In this document: in pieces, positions 44,853 to 54,865 of the stretch
Numbering within the stretch: the stretch's first letter is position 1
Layout: each line of letters begins with the position of its first letter
Assembly (NCBI RefSeq): GCF_004916975.1
Contig: NZ_STGQ01000002.1
Location: 558,001-622,000 of the forward strand
Origin: Paenibacillus dokdonensis
Lineage (GTDB): Bacteria > Bacillota > Bacilli > Paenibacillales > Paenibacillaceae
Length of the DNA stretch: 64,000 nucleotides
Direction of reading: 5' to 3'
Position numbers and translations under genes: made by a program
The notes under the pieces: model-generated
Told to the model about the DNA's origin: nothing
The model's database searches: none
Seen by the model: only the letters and a program-made list of their open reading frames with translations

Positions 44853-46139
44853 TTACAGCTTTATTTTTCCTTCTTCAATAAGTCCCCAGATCAGTTCAGC
44901 GAAGATGCTGTTAGCCCATGCAAACCAAGGGCGCGTAAACTGTGATGGATCATCCACATGGAATCCCTCATGCATAAAGCCAGTATCGGCATCTGTACGC
45001 AGAATGGTATCTACGATTTCCTGCACCTCGGCTGCATCTATAGATGTCAGCGCCTGCATAGCCAGACTGATGTGCCAAATATAGCGGTCAGGCGTATGCG
45101 GGCTGCCGATGCCTTTGGCGACTGTGCCTTCATAATAATAAGGATTCTCTTCACTCAGGATGAAACGTCTGGTATTCTGGTACACCGGATCATTTTTGTC
45201 CGCATAGCCGATATACGGAATGGACAGCAGGCTTGGTACATTGGCATCATCCATCAGATTGTGATTGCCGAAGCCGTCAGTTTCATAAGCATAGATTTTG
45301 CCGTACTTTGGATGGCGGTAAGTGCCATATGTTTGGATGCCAAAGTCGATTTCTTCCTTCAGCACAGCTGCTGCTTCTTCCCAGTCCTCATCTTTGTAAA
45401 TTTCCCGGGCAATTTCCTCCATATAACCAAGAACGACAACAGCAAACATATTGGAAGGAACCAGATAGCCAAATGTGCAGGCATCATCGCTTGGGCGGAA
45501 GCCCGACCAGGTCATTCCGGTATAGTTTACCGGCATCCCTTTGCGGTTGTTACGGAGCGTGTCCGATTTCGGTCCTTGTGTACGCGCAAATAAATATTGG
45601 GAATCTTCAAAGTGATTTTGTTCTGTTTTCCAAAGCTCGATGATCGACTTCGCAGCCTTTCTGTATTTGGCGTCGAAAATATCCGTGTTGCCCGTCGCCT
45701 TCCAGTAAAGGTAGCTTAGCTGTATCGGGTAGCAAAGTGAATCAATCTCATATTTGCGTTCCCAAATCCAAGGGCCCATCTCCGTCAAATCCTGATCCCA
45801 GCTTTTATAGTTCGGTTGTTCGTTGAACGCATTCGCATAAGGATCAATTAGGATGCATTCCACCTGACGGCTTACCAGTCCGCCAATCAGACGCTGCAAA
45901 TCCTTGTCTTCTTTAGCAAACGGCAGGTACTGACGCACCTGGGCACTGGAATCACGCAGCCACATTGCCGGAATATCGCCGGTAAATACAAAAGTCGTGC
46001 CATCGTCAAGCAGACGAGTGGTGGTTTCCAGCGTGTTCGGATAGCATTGACGGAACATCTTTGCCAGTTTTTCGTTTTGCAGCGTTTCGTCTGCTTTCTT
46101 CATCGCCTTTTGAATGGCAGCTGGTAATACAGTTGTCAT
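44853..46139 (-). CDS. GH125 exo-alpha-1,6-mannosidase
   Basis: A 428-residue inverting alpha-mannosidase of family GH125, recognised from [16 protein letters not shown] near the N-terminus, the [18 protein letters not shown]-like segment and [22 protein letters not shown]125 enzymes remove alpha-1,6-linked mannose from N-glycan cores. No signal peptide. ATG at 46139 follows GAGAGGAAG; the frame extends to 46190 but has no site there. A hairpin separates it from the transporter genes upstream. Confidence 0.95.
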   Translation of the reverse strand: MTTVLPAAIQKAMKKADETLQNEKLAKMFRQCYPNTLETTTRLLDDGTTFVFTGDIPAMWLRDSSAQVRQYLPFAKEDKDLQRLIGGLVSRQVECILIDPYANAFNEQPNYKSWDQDLTEMGPWIWERKYEIDSLCYPIQLSYLYWKATGNTDIFDAKYRKAAKSIIELWKTEQNHFEDSQYLFARTQGPKSDTLRNNRKGMPVNYTGMTWSGFRPSDDACTFGYLVPSNMFAVVVLGYMEEIAREIYKDEDWEEAAAVLKEEIDFGIQTYGTYRHPKYGKIYAYETDGFGNHNLMDDANVPSLLSIPYIGYADKNDPVYQNTRRFILSEENPYYYEGTVAKGIGSPHTPDRYIWHISLAMQALTSIDAAEVQEIVDTILRTDADTGFMHEGFHVDDPSQFTRPWFAWANSIFAELIWGLIEEGKIKL

Positions 46140-46197
46140 AGTGAGTAACTTCCTCTCTTGTATTAAAACATATAATGAGTGCTTGGACATGAATAGA

Positions 46198-46233
46198 AAG
46201 ACCTGGCAAGCGCATGTGTGCCGTCCAGGTCTT
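46198..46233. terminator. Hairpin between the sugar-binding protein gene and the GH125 gene
   Basis: AAGACCTGG/CCAGGTCTT stem (46198-46206 with 46225-46233). The U-run on the minus strand is TCTTTCT, so it is likely a partial terminator that lowers expression of the glycosidases relative to the binding protein. Confidence 0.65.
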
Positions 46234-46275
46234 TTCTTTGTTGTACTGCTCTTCTGAAATTACGAAAGGGTCAAA

Positions 46276-47748
46276 CTATTTCTTTTGCGCCGCTCTCCAC
46301 TCGTCCACTTGCTTTTGAACTTCAGCCATAACGGTATCAAGTCCTGCAGCTTTGAACTTCTGGTCAGCTTTAGCGATGTAATCCTTCGGATCCACTGTAC
46401 CTGTCATCAGAGCAGGCATGTATTCATCCGATACGTTTTTAAGGGCTGCCATTTCAGTTTGCACTTTAGATGGATCGAAGTGGAAACCAAGCAGCGGACT
46501 GCTGTTTGCATCGGTATTAAATTTCTTGAACTGTTCCCATTTATCCTTCGGATCATTGTCATACAGGTTCAGAATGAACTCGTTGCCAAGAGCAAAGGAA
46601 GGCATGTCATAGTCTTTTGAAGCTGGCAGGTCTGTAACGGTTCCGTCAGCATTTTTCTTGTAGTGTGTTCCTTCGATACCCATATCCACCAGGTTGCGGA
46701 GATAAGGATCGGTGTTAAGCAGGTTCAGGAATTCCATCGCCTTCTCTGGATTTTCGGAAGTGCTGGAGATTGCCATCATCGAGCCGAGAACAGATGTGTT
46801 CGTTGCAATTGCATCACCAGCAGGCTTGGATTCTACATCATAACCCATGCTGCGGGACCAAGTCAGATCTGCGTATGGCTGGCTGTCAGCCATATCCACG
46901 AGCCATTTTCCGTTTTTCTGATAATCGGAGTTGGTTGATGTTGCAATATCAGCTGGAAGATATCCTGCCTTGTAATATTTATGCAATGTTTCGAATGTCT
47001 TCATTGTATCAGGTTGATCCAGGAAATTCACGACTTTATAATCGGTTGAATTAAATGGTACCGCCATTGGCAATTTCTCAGTAATGAAGTCATAGGCCAG
47101 ATAAGGAGATGTATTCTTGTCTCCCCATAGTGGAGCGTAGCCTTCTTTTTCTTTGAATGTTTTCAAAATTGGCTCAAGGCTTTCCAGCGAGTTCACGTTG
47201 GAGATGTCTAGCCCGTCTTTTTCCACCAACTGCTTGTTGAAGCGGAATACTCTTTGTGTTGCTACTTCTTTATTGGTAGGGATACCATAAATTTTACCGT
47301 CTACCTTCGCGCCTTCAATAAACTTCGGATCGAGCGCTTTCACAATTCCTTGTCCTTTGCTATCCAGCAGATCGTCAATCGCTACAAATGCGCCTTTGGC
47401 AACATTCTGCAGATAGTCATTCGCCCAAGAAGATGTAAATGCGATATCGTAAGGCTCACCAGAAGCGGTGATTACCTGCATTTTTTTGCTGTAATCGCCG
47501 AAGCCGATCATTTTAAGGTCAACGGTTGCGTTAATTTTCTCTTTGGTGTATTCGTTGATCTTTTCAACAACCTTATCTGTATCCTTTTGCGGATCGCCAA
47601 TTTGATACCAAACCAGTTGATAAGGCTTTTCTTTCTTGTCGCTACCGCTTGCGCTGGATCCTTCATCTTTGGAGCCGCCGCATCCGGCGAGTACAACTGA
47701 AAATACAGTGACCAAGCTGACCATGGTAGCCAATTTCTTTTTCCACAT
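46276..47748 (-). CDS. Extracellular sugar-binding lipoprotein, LplA type
   Basis: A 490-residue family-1 solute-binding protein with lipobox SVVLAG-C near residue 23 and a Ser/Gly/Lys linker. It is larger than most sugar-binding proteins, as in the LplA/YtcQ subfamily, which pairs with LplB and LplC permeases and handles larger oligosaccharides. Its neighbours are two such permeases and mannosidases, so mannose-containing oligosaccharides are the probable ligand. No ATPase gene is adjacent; a shared MsmX-type ATPase is expected elsewhere. Confidence 0.9.
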   Translation of the reverse strand: MWKKKLATMVSLVTVFSVVLAGCGGSKDEGSSASGSDKKEKPYQLVWYQIGDPQKDTDKVVEKINEYTKEKINATVDLKMIGFGDYSKKMQVITASGEPYDIAFTSSWANDYLQNVAKGAFVAIDDLLDSKGQGIVKALDPKFIEGAKVDGKIYGIPTNKEVATQRVFRFNKQLVEKDGLDISNVNSLESLEPILKTFKEKEGYAPLWGDKNTSPYLAYDFITEKLPMAVPFNSTDYKVVNFLDQPDTMKTFETLHKYYKAGYLPADIATSTNSDYQKNGKWLVDMADSQPYADLTWSRSMGYDVESKPAGDAIATNTSVLGSMMAISSTSENPEKAMEFLNLLNTDPYLRNLVDMGIEGTHYKKNADGTVTDLPASKDYDMPSFALGNEFILNLYDNDPKDKWEQFKKFNTDANSSPLLGFHFDPSKVQTEMAALKNVSDEYMPALMTGTVDPKDYIAKADQKFKAAGLDTVMAEVQKQVDEWRAAQKK

Positions 47749-47841
47749 GTGAAAATCCCCCTTCGTTGATCTTTCTCAATTTACTGCTTACGCTGTGGAA
47801 CTAAATTGCTATTTTCAATTTACCGGTAATGGGTTGACTCA

Positions 47842-47872
47842 CGAGCAGGCGCTCGGGCTGATAAATCAGCCC
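47842..47872 (-). other. Double hairpin at the permease stop (mRNA processing or stabiliser element)
   Basis: Two adjacent stems, GGGCTG/CAGCCC (47855-47872, overlapping the permease stop codon) and CGAGC/GCTCG (47842-47855), share a base. No U-run, so it is more likely a 3'-end protector or processing site before the binding-protein gene. Confidence 0.45.
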
Positions 47873-48777
47873 TTCACCGCACCTACTGTAAGACCGGAAA
47901 TGAAAAACCTTTGGAAGAATGGATAGGCCAGTACGATTGGCACAGTTGCCAAAACGACCATCGCCATTCGCGCAGAATCCTGAGGCAAAGAGCTAAGTAG
48001 AGCCATACCTTGACCCGAGCTGCTCATTGCAGAGTTCGTTACCAGGAACTGCATGCTGTTCTCGATACGCATAAGGAGTGCTTGCAATGGTACCAGATTT
48101 GGGCTGTCAATGTACAGCAGGGCATTAAACCAGTCATTCCAGTAGCCCAGTGTACTGAACAAGCCAATCGTAGCCAGACCGGGAAGCGAAATCGGAAGCA
48201 CAACGCTGTAGAATACGCGCAGCTCACCGGCTCCGTCGATCTTGCCCGCTTCAATGATGGCATCCGGTACTGTCGTCCGGTAGAATGTCCTCATAATCAT
48301 AATGTAGAAGGCGTTTACCGCTAGCGGCAGTATGAGTGCCCAGAGCGTGTCCTTCAAATGAAGCATACGGGTGTTAATGATATAAGATGGCACCATGCCT
48401 CCGTTAAAGAGCATCGTGAAAATCGCAATAAACGAAAAGAAGTTACGATATTTGAAACTGGAACGGGAAATTGCGTATGCAAAGTGCGAAATCAGAATCA
48501 GTGATAGCACCGCACCTGCCACGGTAACCAATACGGTAATCCCAAAAGATCGCAGCAGCTGGTCACCCGTCTTGAAAATATACTTGTAAGCCTCAACGCT
48601 CCACTCTTTCGGAATAATACGGTATCCATCCGTTGCCAGCGCCTTCTCATTCGTAAACGAGATAATAACGACGAACAGGAATGGAAATACGCAAGCGATT
48701 GAGAAAACAGATGCAATCACATTCAAAACCGTGTTAGACAGCCGTGAAGGCTGATTTAAAGTTCTTGTCTTGGCCAA
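47866..48777 (-). CDS. Sugar ABC transporter permease, LplC type
   Basis: A 303-residue permease with six membrane helices and the EAA motif (EAGKIDGAGELRVFYSVVLPISLPGLATI). Second permease of a carbohydrate importer, after the LplB-type gene with a 21-nt gap. Confidence 0.93.
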   Translation of the reverse strand: MAKTRTLNQPSRLSNTVLNVIASVFSIACVFPFLFVVIISFTNEKALATDGYRIIPKEWSVEAYKYIFKTGDQLLRSFGITVLVTVAGAVLSLILISHFAYAISRSSFKYRNFFSFIAIFTMLFNGGMVPSYIINTRMLHLKDTLWALILPLAVNAFYIMIMRTFYRTTVPDAIIEAGKIDGAGELRVFYSVVLPISLPGLATIGLFSTLGYWNDWFNALLYIDSPNLVPLQALLMRIENSMQFLVTNSAMSSSGQGMALLSSLPQDSARMAMVVLATVPIVLAYPFFQRFFISGLTVGAVKG

Positions 48778-48798
48778 AGCCTTTACCCCCTTTCTGGA

Positions 48799-49737
48799 TT
48801 AGAACAATGCGCTGTCCTTGTCGATCTTCCGAACGATCAGGTTGGCAGCCATGACCAGAATAAATCCGACCAGCGACTGGTATAATCCGGCGGCGGTACT
48901 CATGCCAATTTCGCCCGTTGCTGTGAGACCGCGGTATACGTAAGTATCGATCGTGTTGGTTACCGCATAAAGTGCTCCCGAATCGCGCGGTAGCTGGAAG
49001 AACAGACCGAAGTCAGAGTAGAAAATGCGTCCCACATTCAGCAGCGTGAGCGTGATAATCAGCGGCTGGATGGATGGAAGTGTAATGCTCTTGAACTGCT
49101 GCCATTTGCTTGCTCCGTCAATCATGGCCGCTTCGTAATACGAACGGTCAATGCCGACGATCGCCGCCAGATACATGACACTTGTATATCCGAGCTCTTT
49201 CCATACATTCATGACAATCAGAATGACTGGCCAATAGGTTTTGTCCGAATACCATGAGATTGGGTGCAGCCCGACACCAGTGAGAATCTGGTTCAGAACC
49301 CCCTTGTCTTCACTCAGGAAAGCGAATGCGAAATAACCAATAATGACCCATGACAAAAAGTGTGGCAGAAACATCCCCGTCTGATACACTTTTGCGAGTT
49401 TTTTATTTACAATTTCACTCAATACAACTGCCATTGCCACTGAACAGATCAGGCCCAGAATAATAAAGGCCAAATTATAAAGCAGCGTATTCCTAGTTAT
49501 GATGTAAGCGTCTTGGGTAGCGAACAAAAACTTAAAGTTCTTGAATCCGACCCAGTCGCTATGAAACAAGCTTGCCCAAAATCCGTCCCTGGAATAGCGA
49601 TAGCTTTTAAAAGCTATAATCGTACCCACCATAGGCAAATAGGAAAATAGCAGGAACCAAATGGTTGCCGGCAAGACCATCAACAAAAACCACTTGTTCC
49701 GGCTGATGTTTTTTAGCATGTTGGCAAAGCCTTTCAT
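48799..49737 (-). CDS. Sugar ABC transporter permease, LplB type
   Basis: A 312-residue permease with six membrane helices and the EAA loop (YYEAAMIDGASKWQQFKSITLPSIQPLI). ATG at 49737 has GGGGAGGGA just upstream. First gene of the transporter-glycosidase operon, preceded by a promoter that overlaps a cre-like site. Confidence 0.93.
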   Translation of the reverse strand: MKGFANMLKNISRNKWFLLMVLPATIWFLLFSYLPMVGTIIAFKSYRYSRDGFWASLFHSDWVGFKNFKFLFATQDAYIITRNTLLYNLAFIILGLICSVAMAVVLSEIVNKKLAKVYQTGMFLPHFLSWVIIGYFAFAFLSEDKGVLNQILTGVGLHPISWYSDKTYWPVILIVMNVWKELGYTSVMYLAAIVGIDRSYYEAAMIDGASKWQQFKSITLPSIQPLIITLTLLNVGRIFYSDFGLFFQLPRDSGALYAVTNTIDTYVYRGLTATGEIGMSTAAGLYQSLVGFILVMAANLIVRKIDKDSALF

Positions 49738-49763
49738 GTTCGTCCCTCCCCCTCTGTACATTC

Positions 49764-49786
49764 AGTATAATTTGAAAGCGTTTTCC
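49764..49786 (-). promoter_or_regulatory. Promoter -10 and overlapping cre site
   Basis: Minus-strand TATACT (49764-49769) lies beside TTGAAAGCGTTTTCC (plus strand, 49772-49786), a good match to the CcpA cre consensus. A CcpA complex here would block transcription of the sugar operon when glucose is present. Confidence 0.6.
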
Positions 49787-49894
49787 GAAAAAGTTGAAAT
49801 ACTATAGAATTGATGGACAAACTAAATACAAAATAAGTCCATAGGCATAGATCGCTACAAAATTAGCTGTAAATGTAAGCCTTTGCCCCTAAAA

Positions 49895-49930
49895 ACAAAA
49901 AACTGATGCGATCCGATTGGATCACACCAG
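49895..49930 (-). terminator. Terminator overlapping the response regulator stop codon
   Basis: A 12-bp stem with G-T pairs (49903-49914 with 49919-49930) followed on the minus strand by TTTTTTG TTTTT. The first arm includes the last codons of the gene. Confidence 0.85.
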
Positions 49931-51505
49931 CCCTTTGAATTCCGCAGGCGAGACGCCGACGTATTTTTTAAACTGTCTGAAAAAATAACTGTTATCCAGA
50001 TACCCCGTCATTCGCGCCACTTCCTGAACCTTCAGGTTTGAGCGCTTCAGAAGCTCCTTGGCCTTCTCAATACGGTAGGAGTTTACATAATCGGAGAGCG
50101 ACTTTCCCGTTTCGCGGTGGAACAGTTGTCCCAGATAAACCGCATTAATATTGTATTCCTGTCCGAGCAGCTTCAGCGACAGCTCGTCCGCATAATGCTC
50201 ATGGATTTGTGTCAGTACCTGCTTCACCACCGGACTCAGCGATTGCTGACCCTGCAGATATGCCATAACATTCTCGGCTGCTAGCATAACTTGTTTCTTT
50301 AATTCGCCCATGGTCAGAGAACTGAATACGCCTGCAAAAATGCTCTTATACCCCTCAGCTTCCTCCGGATCAGGAAGATTCGCTTCCTTAATGGCCTGTT
50401 TGAACCAGATAATCATTTCAACAACTCGGTTCTGAACCTGGTACGGCGTAATTCCTTCCGTACTGGATAGCTGGTCTAGATCGTTCTCAATCCGCTGCAG
50501 CAGTTCCTCCTGTTGAAGGGATAGAAGCAGCCTGGAATACTCACCCCAATCCGGCACATGGATACTGCTACCGGATTGGTTTTTCAACTCCTCTACCCGC
50601 TTATTCGTCAGAATCAGATGATGCGGGCTGATCAGAAAAAATTGCTGTACTCTCTTGGCATCCCGATAGCTTTCCGCCGCCCCGTCAAGACCGCTCTGCA
50701 GCTCGCCCATCGATACCAACAGCTCAAACGGATAAATAATGCGCAGCTGATCCATCAGCTGGTTGAATGCAGCTTCCACGGTATCTTGATCTTCACTGCT
50801 GCCGTATCCAAACACAACGACAATATCGCTGTCCCAATCCACAAAGCAAATTCCTGGCGCCAGCTCATCATGCTCCGTCATTGATCGTACCCGCTGATAC
50901 ACCTGCTCCAGCTTTTCGTTGCGGTATAGAATCAAGTCTTCATGCTGTGGGCTCGGGGGAATCATCGGTTTAATCACAGCGGTTTCATAACATTCATGCG
51001 GGATCTCTAAGCTTAACAGCTGGCCCCGTTCGAGCAGCTCATCATGCTCAATTTGTCCACTCACCCACCGGTTCAGGATATTGCTCCGTAAAATGTCCAT
51101 ATCTTGATGGGCCATGGTCTGCGCTTGAGTGCTCTGGATTTTATCCACTGTGCTTTTCAATGTCTGCTTCAGTTCTTCCACATTGATCGGTTTGAGCAGA
51201 TAATTTTCAATCCCGTATTTCATGCCCTCTTTAACATAGTTGAATTCGTTGTAACCACTGAGGATGATTATTTTCAAATCGGGAAACAAGGCTCTTGCTT
51301 CCCGAATCAACTCCAGCCCCGTCATCTCCGGCATCGTGATGTCCGTAATCAAGATATCCGCCGGATGCTCCTGCAGCGAAGCGAGCGCTTCCTTACCATT
51401 TTCTGCACTTCCAATAATCTCGAGTTGATAATCGGACCAGTCCAAGATGGAATAAAGTCCTTCTACAATAAACGGCTCATCATCCACCAGAAACACTTTA
51501 TACAT
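49922..51505 (-). CDS. YesN-type response regulator (receiver plus AraC HTH)
   Basis: A 527-residue regulator: receiver domain (VFLVDDEPFIVEGL, ADILITDITMPEMTG, KPINVEEL), a long middle region and a C-terminal AraC double helix-turn-helix (YFFRQFKKYVGVSPAEF). These regulators activate the neighbouring sugar transporter operon. ATG at 51505 follows AGGAGGAA. The start overlaps the kinase stop by 8 nt. Confidence 0.93.
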   Translation of the reverse strand: MYKVFLVDDEPFIVEGLYSILDWSDYQLEIIGSAENGKEALASLQEHPADILITDITMPEMTGLELIREARALFPDLKIIILSGYNEFNYVKEGMKYGIENYLLKPINVEELKQTLKSTVDKIQSTQAQTMAHQDMDILRSNILNRWVSGQIEHDELLERGQLLSLEIPHECYETAVIKPMIPPSPQHEDLILYRNEKLEQVYQRVRSMTEHDELAPGICFVDWDSDIVVVFGYGSSEDQDTVEAAFNQLMDQLRIIYPFELLVSMGELQSGLDGAAESYRDAKRVQQFFLISPHHLILTNKRVEELKNQSGSSIHVPDWGEYSRLLLSLQQEELLQRIENDLDQLSSTEGITPYQVQNRVVEMIIWFKQAIKEANLPDPEEAEGYKSIFAGVFSSLTMGELKKQVMLAAENVMAYLQGQQSLSPVVKQVLTQIHEHYADELSLKLLGQEYNINAVYLGQLFHRETGKSLSDYVNSYRIEKAKELLKRSNLKVQEVARMTGYLDNSYFFRQFKKYVGVSPAEFKGLV

Positions 51506-53327
51506 GCTGTTCCTCCTCTGTTGAAAACGGGATGCAGATGGATACCCGCGTTCCTTGATCCGGTGTGCTGTCAATCTTCAATCCGTAAGGATCTCCGTAC
51601 AACAGCCGCAGGCGTTCCGCCACATTTTTGAGTCCCAGCGAATCCGACGAAAACTCACCTGGCTCCTTTAACCGGCTTTGAATTTCTGCCAGTTTTTCAC
51701 CGGATATACCTTTTCCGTTGTCCTTAATATCAATGAGGATGCCCTGCTCTCCCGCATACGCATGAATACCTATCCAATTATCGGTTCGGCCTGAACGAAT
51801 CCCGTGAAGAATATAATTTTCAATCGCAGGTTGTACCGATAACTTCAAAATGGAAGCCTGCTGCACACCCGGTTCCACATCGATGGTAAAATGAAAACGC
51901 TCCTTGTAGCGTATCCGGAACATCTCCAGGTAATTGCGGGAATTTTCAATTTCCTCACTGAGCTTTACCATCGTTTCTTTCTTCACCAGATATTTGAAAA
52001 GCGATGATAAAATATACGTCATTTCAGCCACATCATCCGCTCCTTTGGCTATCGCCCTCATCCGGATGACTTCAAGCGTGTTGTATAAAAAATGCGGATT
52101 GATCTGAGCCTGAAAAGCCACCAGTTCCGCATGTTTCTGTTTAATTTCGGAAATGTAGACTTGATGGATATGCCGGTTTAAGTCCTCACACATCTGATTA
52201 AAGCTGGCGGATATATCACCAAGCTCATCTTCACGTACGACCGGCAGCCGGACCGACAGGTTTCCGTTACGGACGATTCGCATCCCGTGAATAATATTCT
52301 GCGTACGCCTGGATACATTTTTCACTGCCAAATACGATAATAAAAAGGTCACTAGGATGCTCAGTCCCGTCAGACCGATAATTAACCTCTTCAAATTGCC
52401 ATAGCTTTTCTCCACATCCGATACATGGACTACCTGCACGACTTCCAGCTTGGACTTGCTGTTATCCTGCCGGGTAACAAACGAGTCTTCATCCAGCATC
52501 AGCCGCTCCTGTCCCTTCACCGATATGACCTGATCGTAATAGGGATATGGTTTCGTTGTCGGCTTGGCCGCTGTATCGAACATGATCTCCCCGTTTGGCA
52601 GCATCACCATCAAATGACCCGTAAAGTTCTGATTCATGTTATCGATGGCCTTGAATATATTTTGAGTGGGATACACGAGCAGAATATATCCGACATCCTT
52701 CAGCGTCGCGGGATCGTTGATCCGGTATGCAATGCTGTATGTGCCTGTTTCCGGAGAGGCAATCACTGTATTAAACTTCAGATTAATATCACCTGAGAGA
52801 TCCTTGCCCAGTAAAGGAATCATTTCTTTGGGGATCCCTTCGCCTTCCCTCAGTTGCTGGTACTCCTGGTTATCATTTTGCTCATAACGATACACGAATT
52901 TCTTCTCTTTACTGTACAGCATAATGCTGGACAGGTCTGTATCTTTTTCCAACTGGCCACGAATGAAGCTGTCTACATTCCTGGAAGCGAAATATCCGGA
53001 TTCCGTATACACGTCCAGATGATGTTTAATGTAGGTTTCATAATCATTTTTCATAAATGCCAAAAAATCATCGGACAGTGCATTATCCTGATAAATTTGC
53101 AGTACGGCCTGCTCCGCGTTTGTCATTTTCAGATTCAAATACTCGGAGACACTGTGCACGGTCTTCTGCTGTGCTGCCAGCTCCTTTTCCTGAAATGATT
53201 GGGAGATAAAATAAAAAATGACGAATGCCAGCGTCAAAAATGTGGTTGTGGTGATAATCGTATAGATCAGGATCATTTTATTGAAAAGCTTGTTCTTAAT
53301 ATACTTCTGGTAGCTCTTCTTCAGCAT
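51498..53327 (-). CDS. YesM-type sensor histidine kinase
   Basis: A 609-residue kinase: membrane helix near residues 17-37, a large extracellular Cache-like sensor (about 40-300), a second helix near 310-330, HAMP, a His_kinase domain with the phosphoacceptor in NPHFLYNTLEVIRM, and HATPase (DNGKGISGEKL, GLKNVAERL). It probably senses the extracellular glycan or its loaded binding protein and signals to the YesN-type partner. Confidence 0.93.
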   Translation of the reverse strand: MLKKSYQKYIKNKLFNKMILIYTIITTTTFLTLAFVIFYFISQSFQEKELAAQQKTVHSVSEYLNLKMTNAEQAVLQIYQDNALSDDFLAFMKNDYETYIKHHLDVYTESGYFASRNVDSFIRGQLEKDTDLSSIMLYSKEKKFVYRYEQNDNQEYQQLREGEGIPKEMIPLLGKDLSGDINLKFNTVIASPETGTYSIAYRINDPATLKDVGYILLVYPTQNIFKAIDNMNQNFTGHLMVMLPNGEIMFDTAAKPTTKPYPYYDQVISVKGQERLMLDEDSFVTRQDNSKSKLEVVQVVHVSDVEKSYGNLKRLIIGLTGLSILVTFLLSYLAVKNVSRRTQNIIHGMRIVRNGNLSVRLPVVREDELGDISASFNQMCEDLNRHIHQVYISEIKQKHAELVAFQAQINPHFLYNTLEVIRMRAIAKGADDVAEMTYILSSLFKYLVKKETMVKLSEEIENSRNYLEMFRIRYKERFHFTIDVEPGVQQASILKLSVQPAIENYILHGIRSGRTDNWIGIHAYAGEQGILIDIKDNGKGISGEKLAEIQSRLKEPGEFSSDSLGLKNVAERLRLLYGDPYGLKIDSTPDQGTRVSICIPFSTEEEQHV

Positions 53328-53427
53328 TTTTCTTCTCTCACTTCCTCCGGGCTACCTTTAATGATGACAGATATTATGATACCTCTTCCAAATCCACTTA
53401 TTCAAATGTCGGAATGTTGAACAATGC

Positions 53428-53464
53428 AAAAAACCAGCATCCTGGTGTTATCCAGAATGCTGGT
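53428..53464 (-). terminator. Terminator of the rpsF-ssb-rpsR operon
   Basis: A 13-bp stem (ACCAGCATCCTGG with CCAGAATGCTGGT, one mismatch) followed on the minus strand by TTTTTT. Confidence 0.93.
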
Positions 53465-53481
53465 CTTGTACGCGCAACGGA

Positions 53482-53754
53482 CTATTCCGTTGTGTAAGGC
53501 AGCAACGCGATTTGACGGGAGCGTTTGATCGCAATCGTCAGCATGCGTTGGTATTTTGCACTCGTACCGGTTACACGGCGTGGCAAAATCTTTCCGCGTT
53601 CGCTGATAAATTTCTTCAGCAGGTCTGTGTCTTTATAGTCAATGTGAGTAATTTTGTTCACAGTGAAGAAGCACACTTTACGACGTTTGTTACGGCCGCC
53701 GCGGCGAGCCGGTCTTTTGTCGTTGTCTCCGCCTTCTCTTTGTTTAAAAGCCAT
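53482..53754 (-). CDS. rpsR: 30S ribosomal protein S18
   Basis: 90 residues; bS18 with the conserved [28 protein letters not shown] core. Basic N-terminal extension rich in Gly/Arg. It binds S6 on the 30S platform; the two genes flank ssb as in most Firmicutes. Confidence 0.98.
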   Translation of the reverse strand: MAFKQREGGDNDKRPARRGGRNKRRKVCFFTVNKITHIDYKDTDLLKKFISERGKILPRRVTGTSAKYQRMLTIAIKRSRQIALLPYTTE

Positions 53755-53775
53755 GCTGTTCAGTCCTTTCCCTAA

Positions 53776-54258
53776 TTAAAATGGCAAATCATCATCCGAA
53801 ATATCAATCGGTTTTCCGTCATCGGAAAAAGGATCTTGATTGGAATTGTTCCGGGAGTAATTATTATTCCCGCGGTTTCCGCCTCCGTTAGAGGTCTCTT
53901 CACGCGGAGCTTGACCACCACCGCCGCTGCCGCCATCGCGGTTCGACTCCAGGAAACGTACATTATCGGCAATGACTTCGGTGACGTATACACGTTTACC
54001 TTCGTTATTTTCGTAATTTCGTACCTGAATGCGACCTTCAACTGCCGTCAAACGGCCTTTGCGCAAGTAGTTTGCACAGGTCTCAGCAAGCTGTCTCCAA
54101 GTTACCACTGGAATAAAATCCGCTTCCCGCTCTCCGCCTTGTGTCGTAAACGGTCTGTCTACGGCCATCGTGAACTGCGTTACCGCAACTCCGGCAGGAG
54201 TATAGCGAAGCTCAGGATCCTTGGTCAAACGGCCAATCAAAATTACACGGTTCAACAA
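53776..54258 (-). CDS. ssb: Single-stranded DNA-binding protein
   Basis: A 160-residue SSB: OB-fold (residues 1-105, [21 protein letters not shown]), a Gly/Asn-rich flexible linker and the acidic DISDDDLPF tip that recruits replication and repair proteins. The start codon is TTG (54258), with AAGGAGG 9 nt upstream. Confidence 0.97.
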   Translation of the reverse strand: MLNRVILIGRLTKDPELRYTPAGVAVTQFTMAVDRPFTTQGGEREADFIPVVTWRQLAETCANYLRKGRLTAVEGRIQVRNYENNEGKRVYVTEVIADNVRFLESNRDGGSGGGGQAPREETSNGGGNRGNNNYSRNNSNQDPFSDDGKPIDISDDDLPF

Positions 54259-54309
54259 CCTAAATCCCCTCCTTCGAACGAATTCATCACTTACACGAAA
54301 AGCTTGGTA

Positions 54310-54594
54310 TTAAGCAACGTCAAGAGTAATGAGATAACGAATTACTTCGTCAGAAATTTTCATGATACGCTCAAGCTCAGCAACGACTTCAGGAGTTGTA
54401 CTGAAGTTTACCAGAACAAAAGTGCCATCACGGAATTTTTTGATCTCATACGCAAGACGGCGTTTACCCATCACTTCATGCTTTGTGATTTCTCCACCGT
54501 TGGAGATGATGCCTTGGAATTTTTCGACTGTAGCTTGAACGGCTTCTTGTTCAACATCTGGACGAAGAATGTACATCACTTCATATTTGCGCAT
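54310..54594 (-). CDS. rpsF: 30S ribosomal protein S6
   Basis: 94 residues of bS6 (MRKYEVMYILRPD, RRLAYEIKKFRDGTFVL). ATG at 54594 lies 9 nt from AGGAGG; the GTG at 54603 directly abuts that site. First gene of the rpsF-ssb-rpsR operon. Confidence 0.97.
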   Translation of the reverse strand: MRKYEVMYILRPDVEQEAVQATVEKFQGIISNGGEITKHEVMGKRRLAYEIKKFRDGTFVLVNFSTTPEVVAELERIMKISDEVIRYLITLDVA

Positions 54595-54602
54595 ATATTT
54601 CA

Positions 54603-54662
54603 CCTCCTTATGGACTTAGGCCCCTGATCGAGTCAGGAACAAGGAGCGAGCCTAAACTCGCA
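54603..54662 (-). promoter_or_regulatory. rpsF leader, candidate S6:S18 autoregulatory RNA
   Basis: The leader contains two small hairpins (GAG-tttagg-CTC and CCTGA-ctcga-TCAGG). Leaders of rpsF commonly bind the S6:S18 complex to limit translation. The diagnostic CCG-loop motif was not confirmed here. Confidence 0.35.
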
Positions 54663-54669
54663 CCATATT

Positions 54670-54698
54670 AATATAACAAATTGTCATATCAGATGCAA
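54670..54698 (-). promoter_or_regulatory. Promoter of rpsF-ssb-rpsR
   Basis: Minus-strand TTGCAT (54693-54698), a 17-nt spacer and TATATT (54670-54675), about 70 nt before rpsF. Confidence 0.65.
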
Positions 54699-54865
54699 GC
54701 TATTCTAGATTCAATCGATTCACTTTTGCCTTGGGAATAGTTACATCAATCCATATCATGTGCTGTTCCAGCCTATTATTGGAATGAAAAAGATTTTATA
54801 CGATTAGGCATGATGTGTAAACAATACATAGGCAGTCCATTTTTCTATATGAGGAGGTTTTAGGA

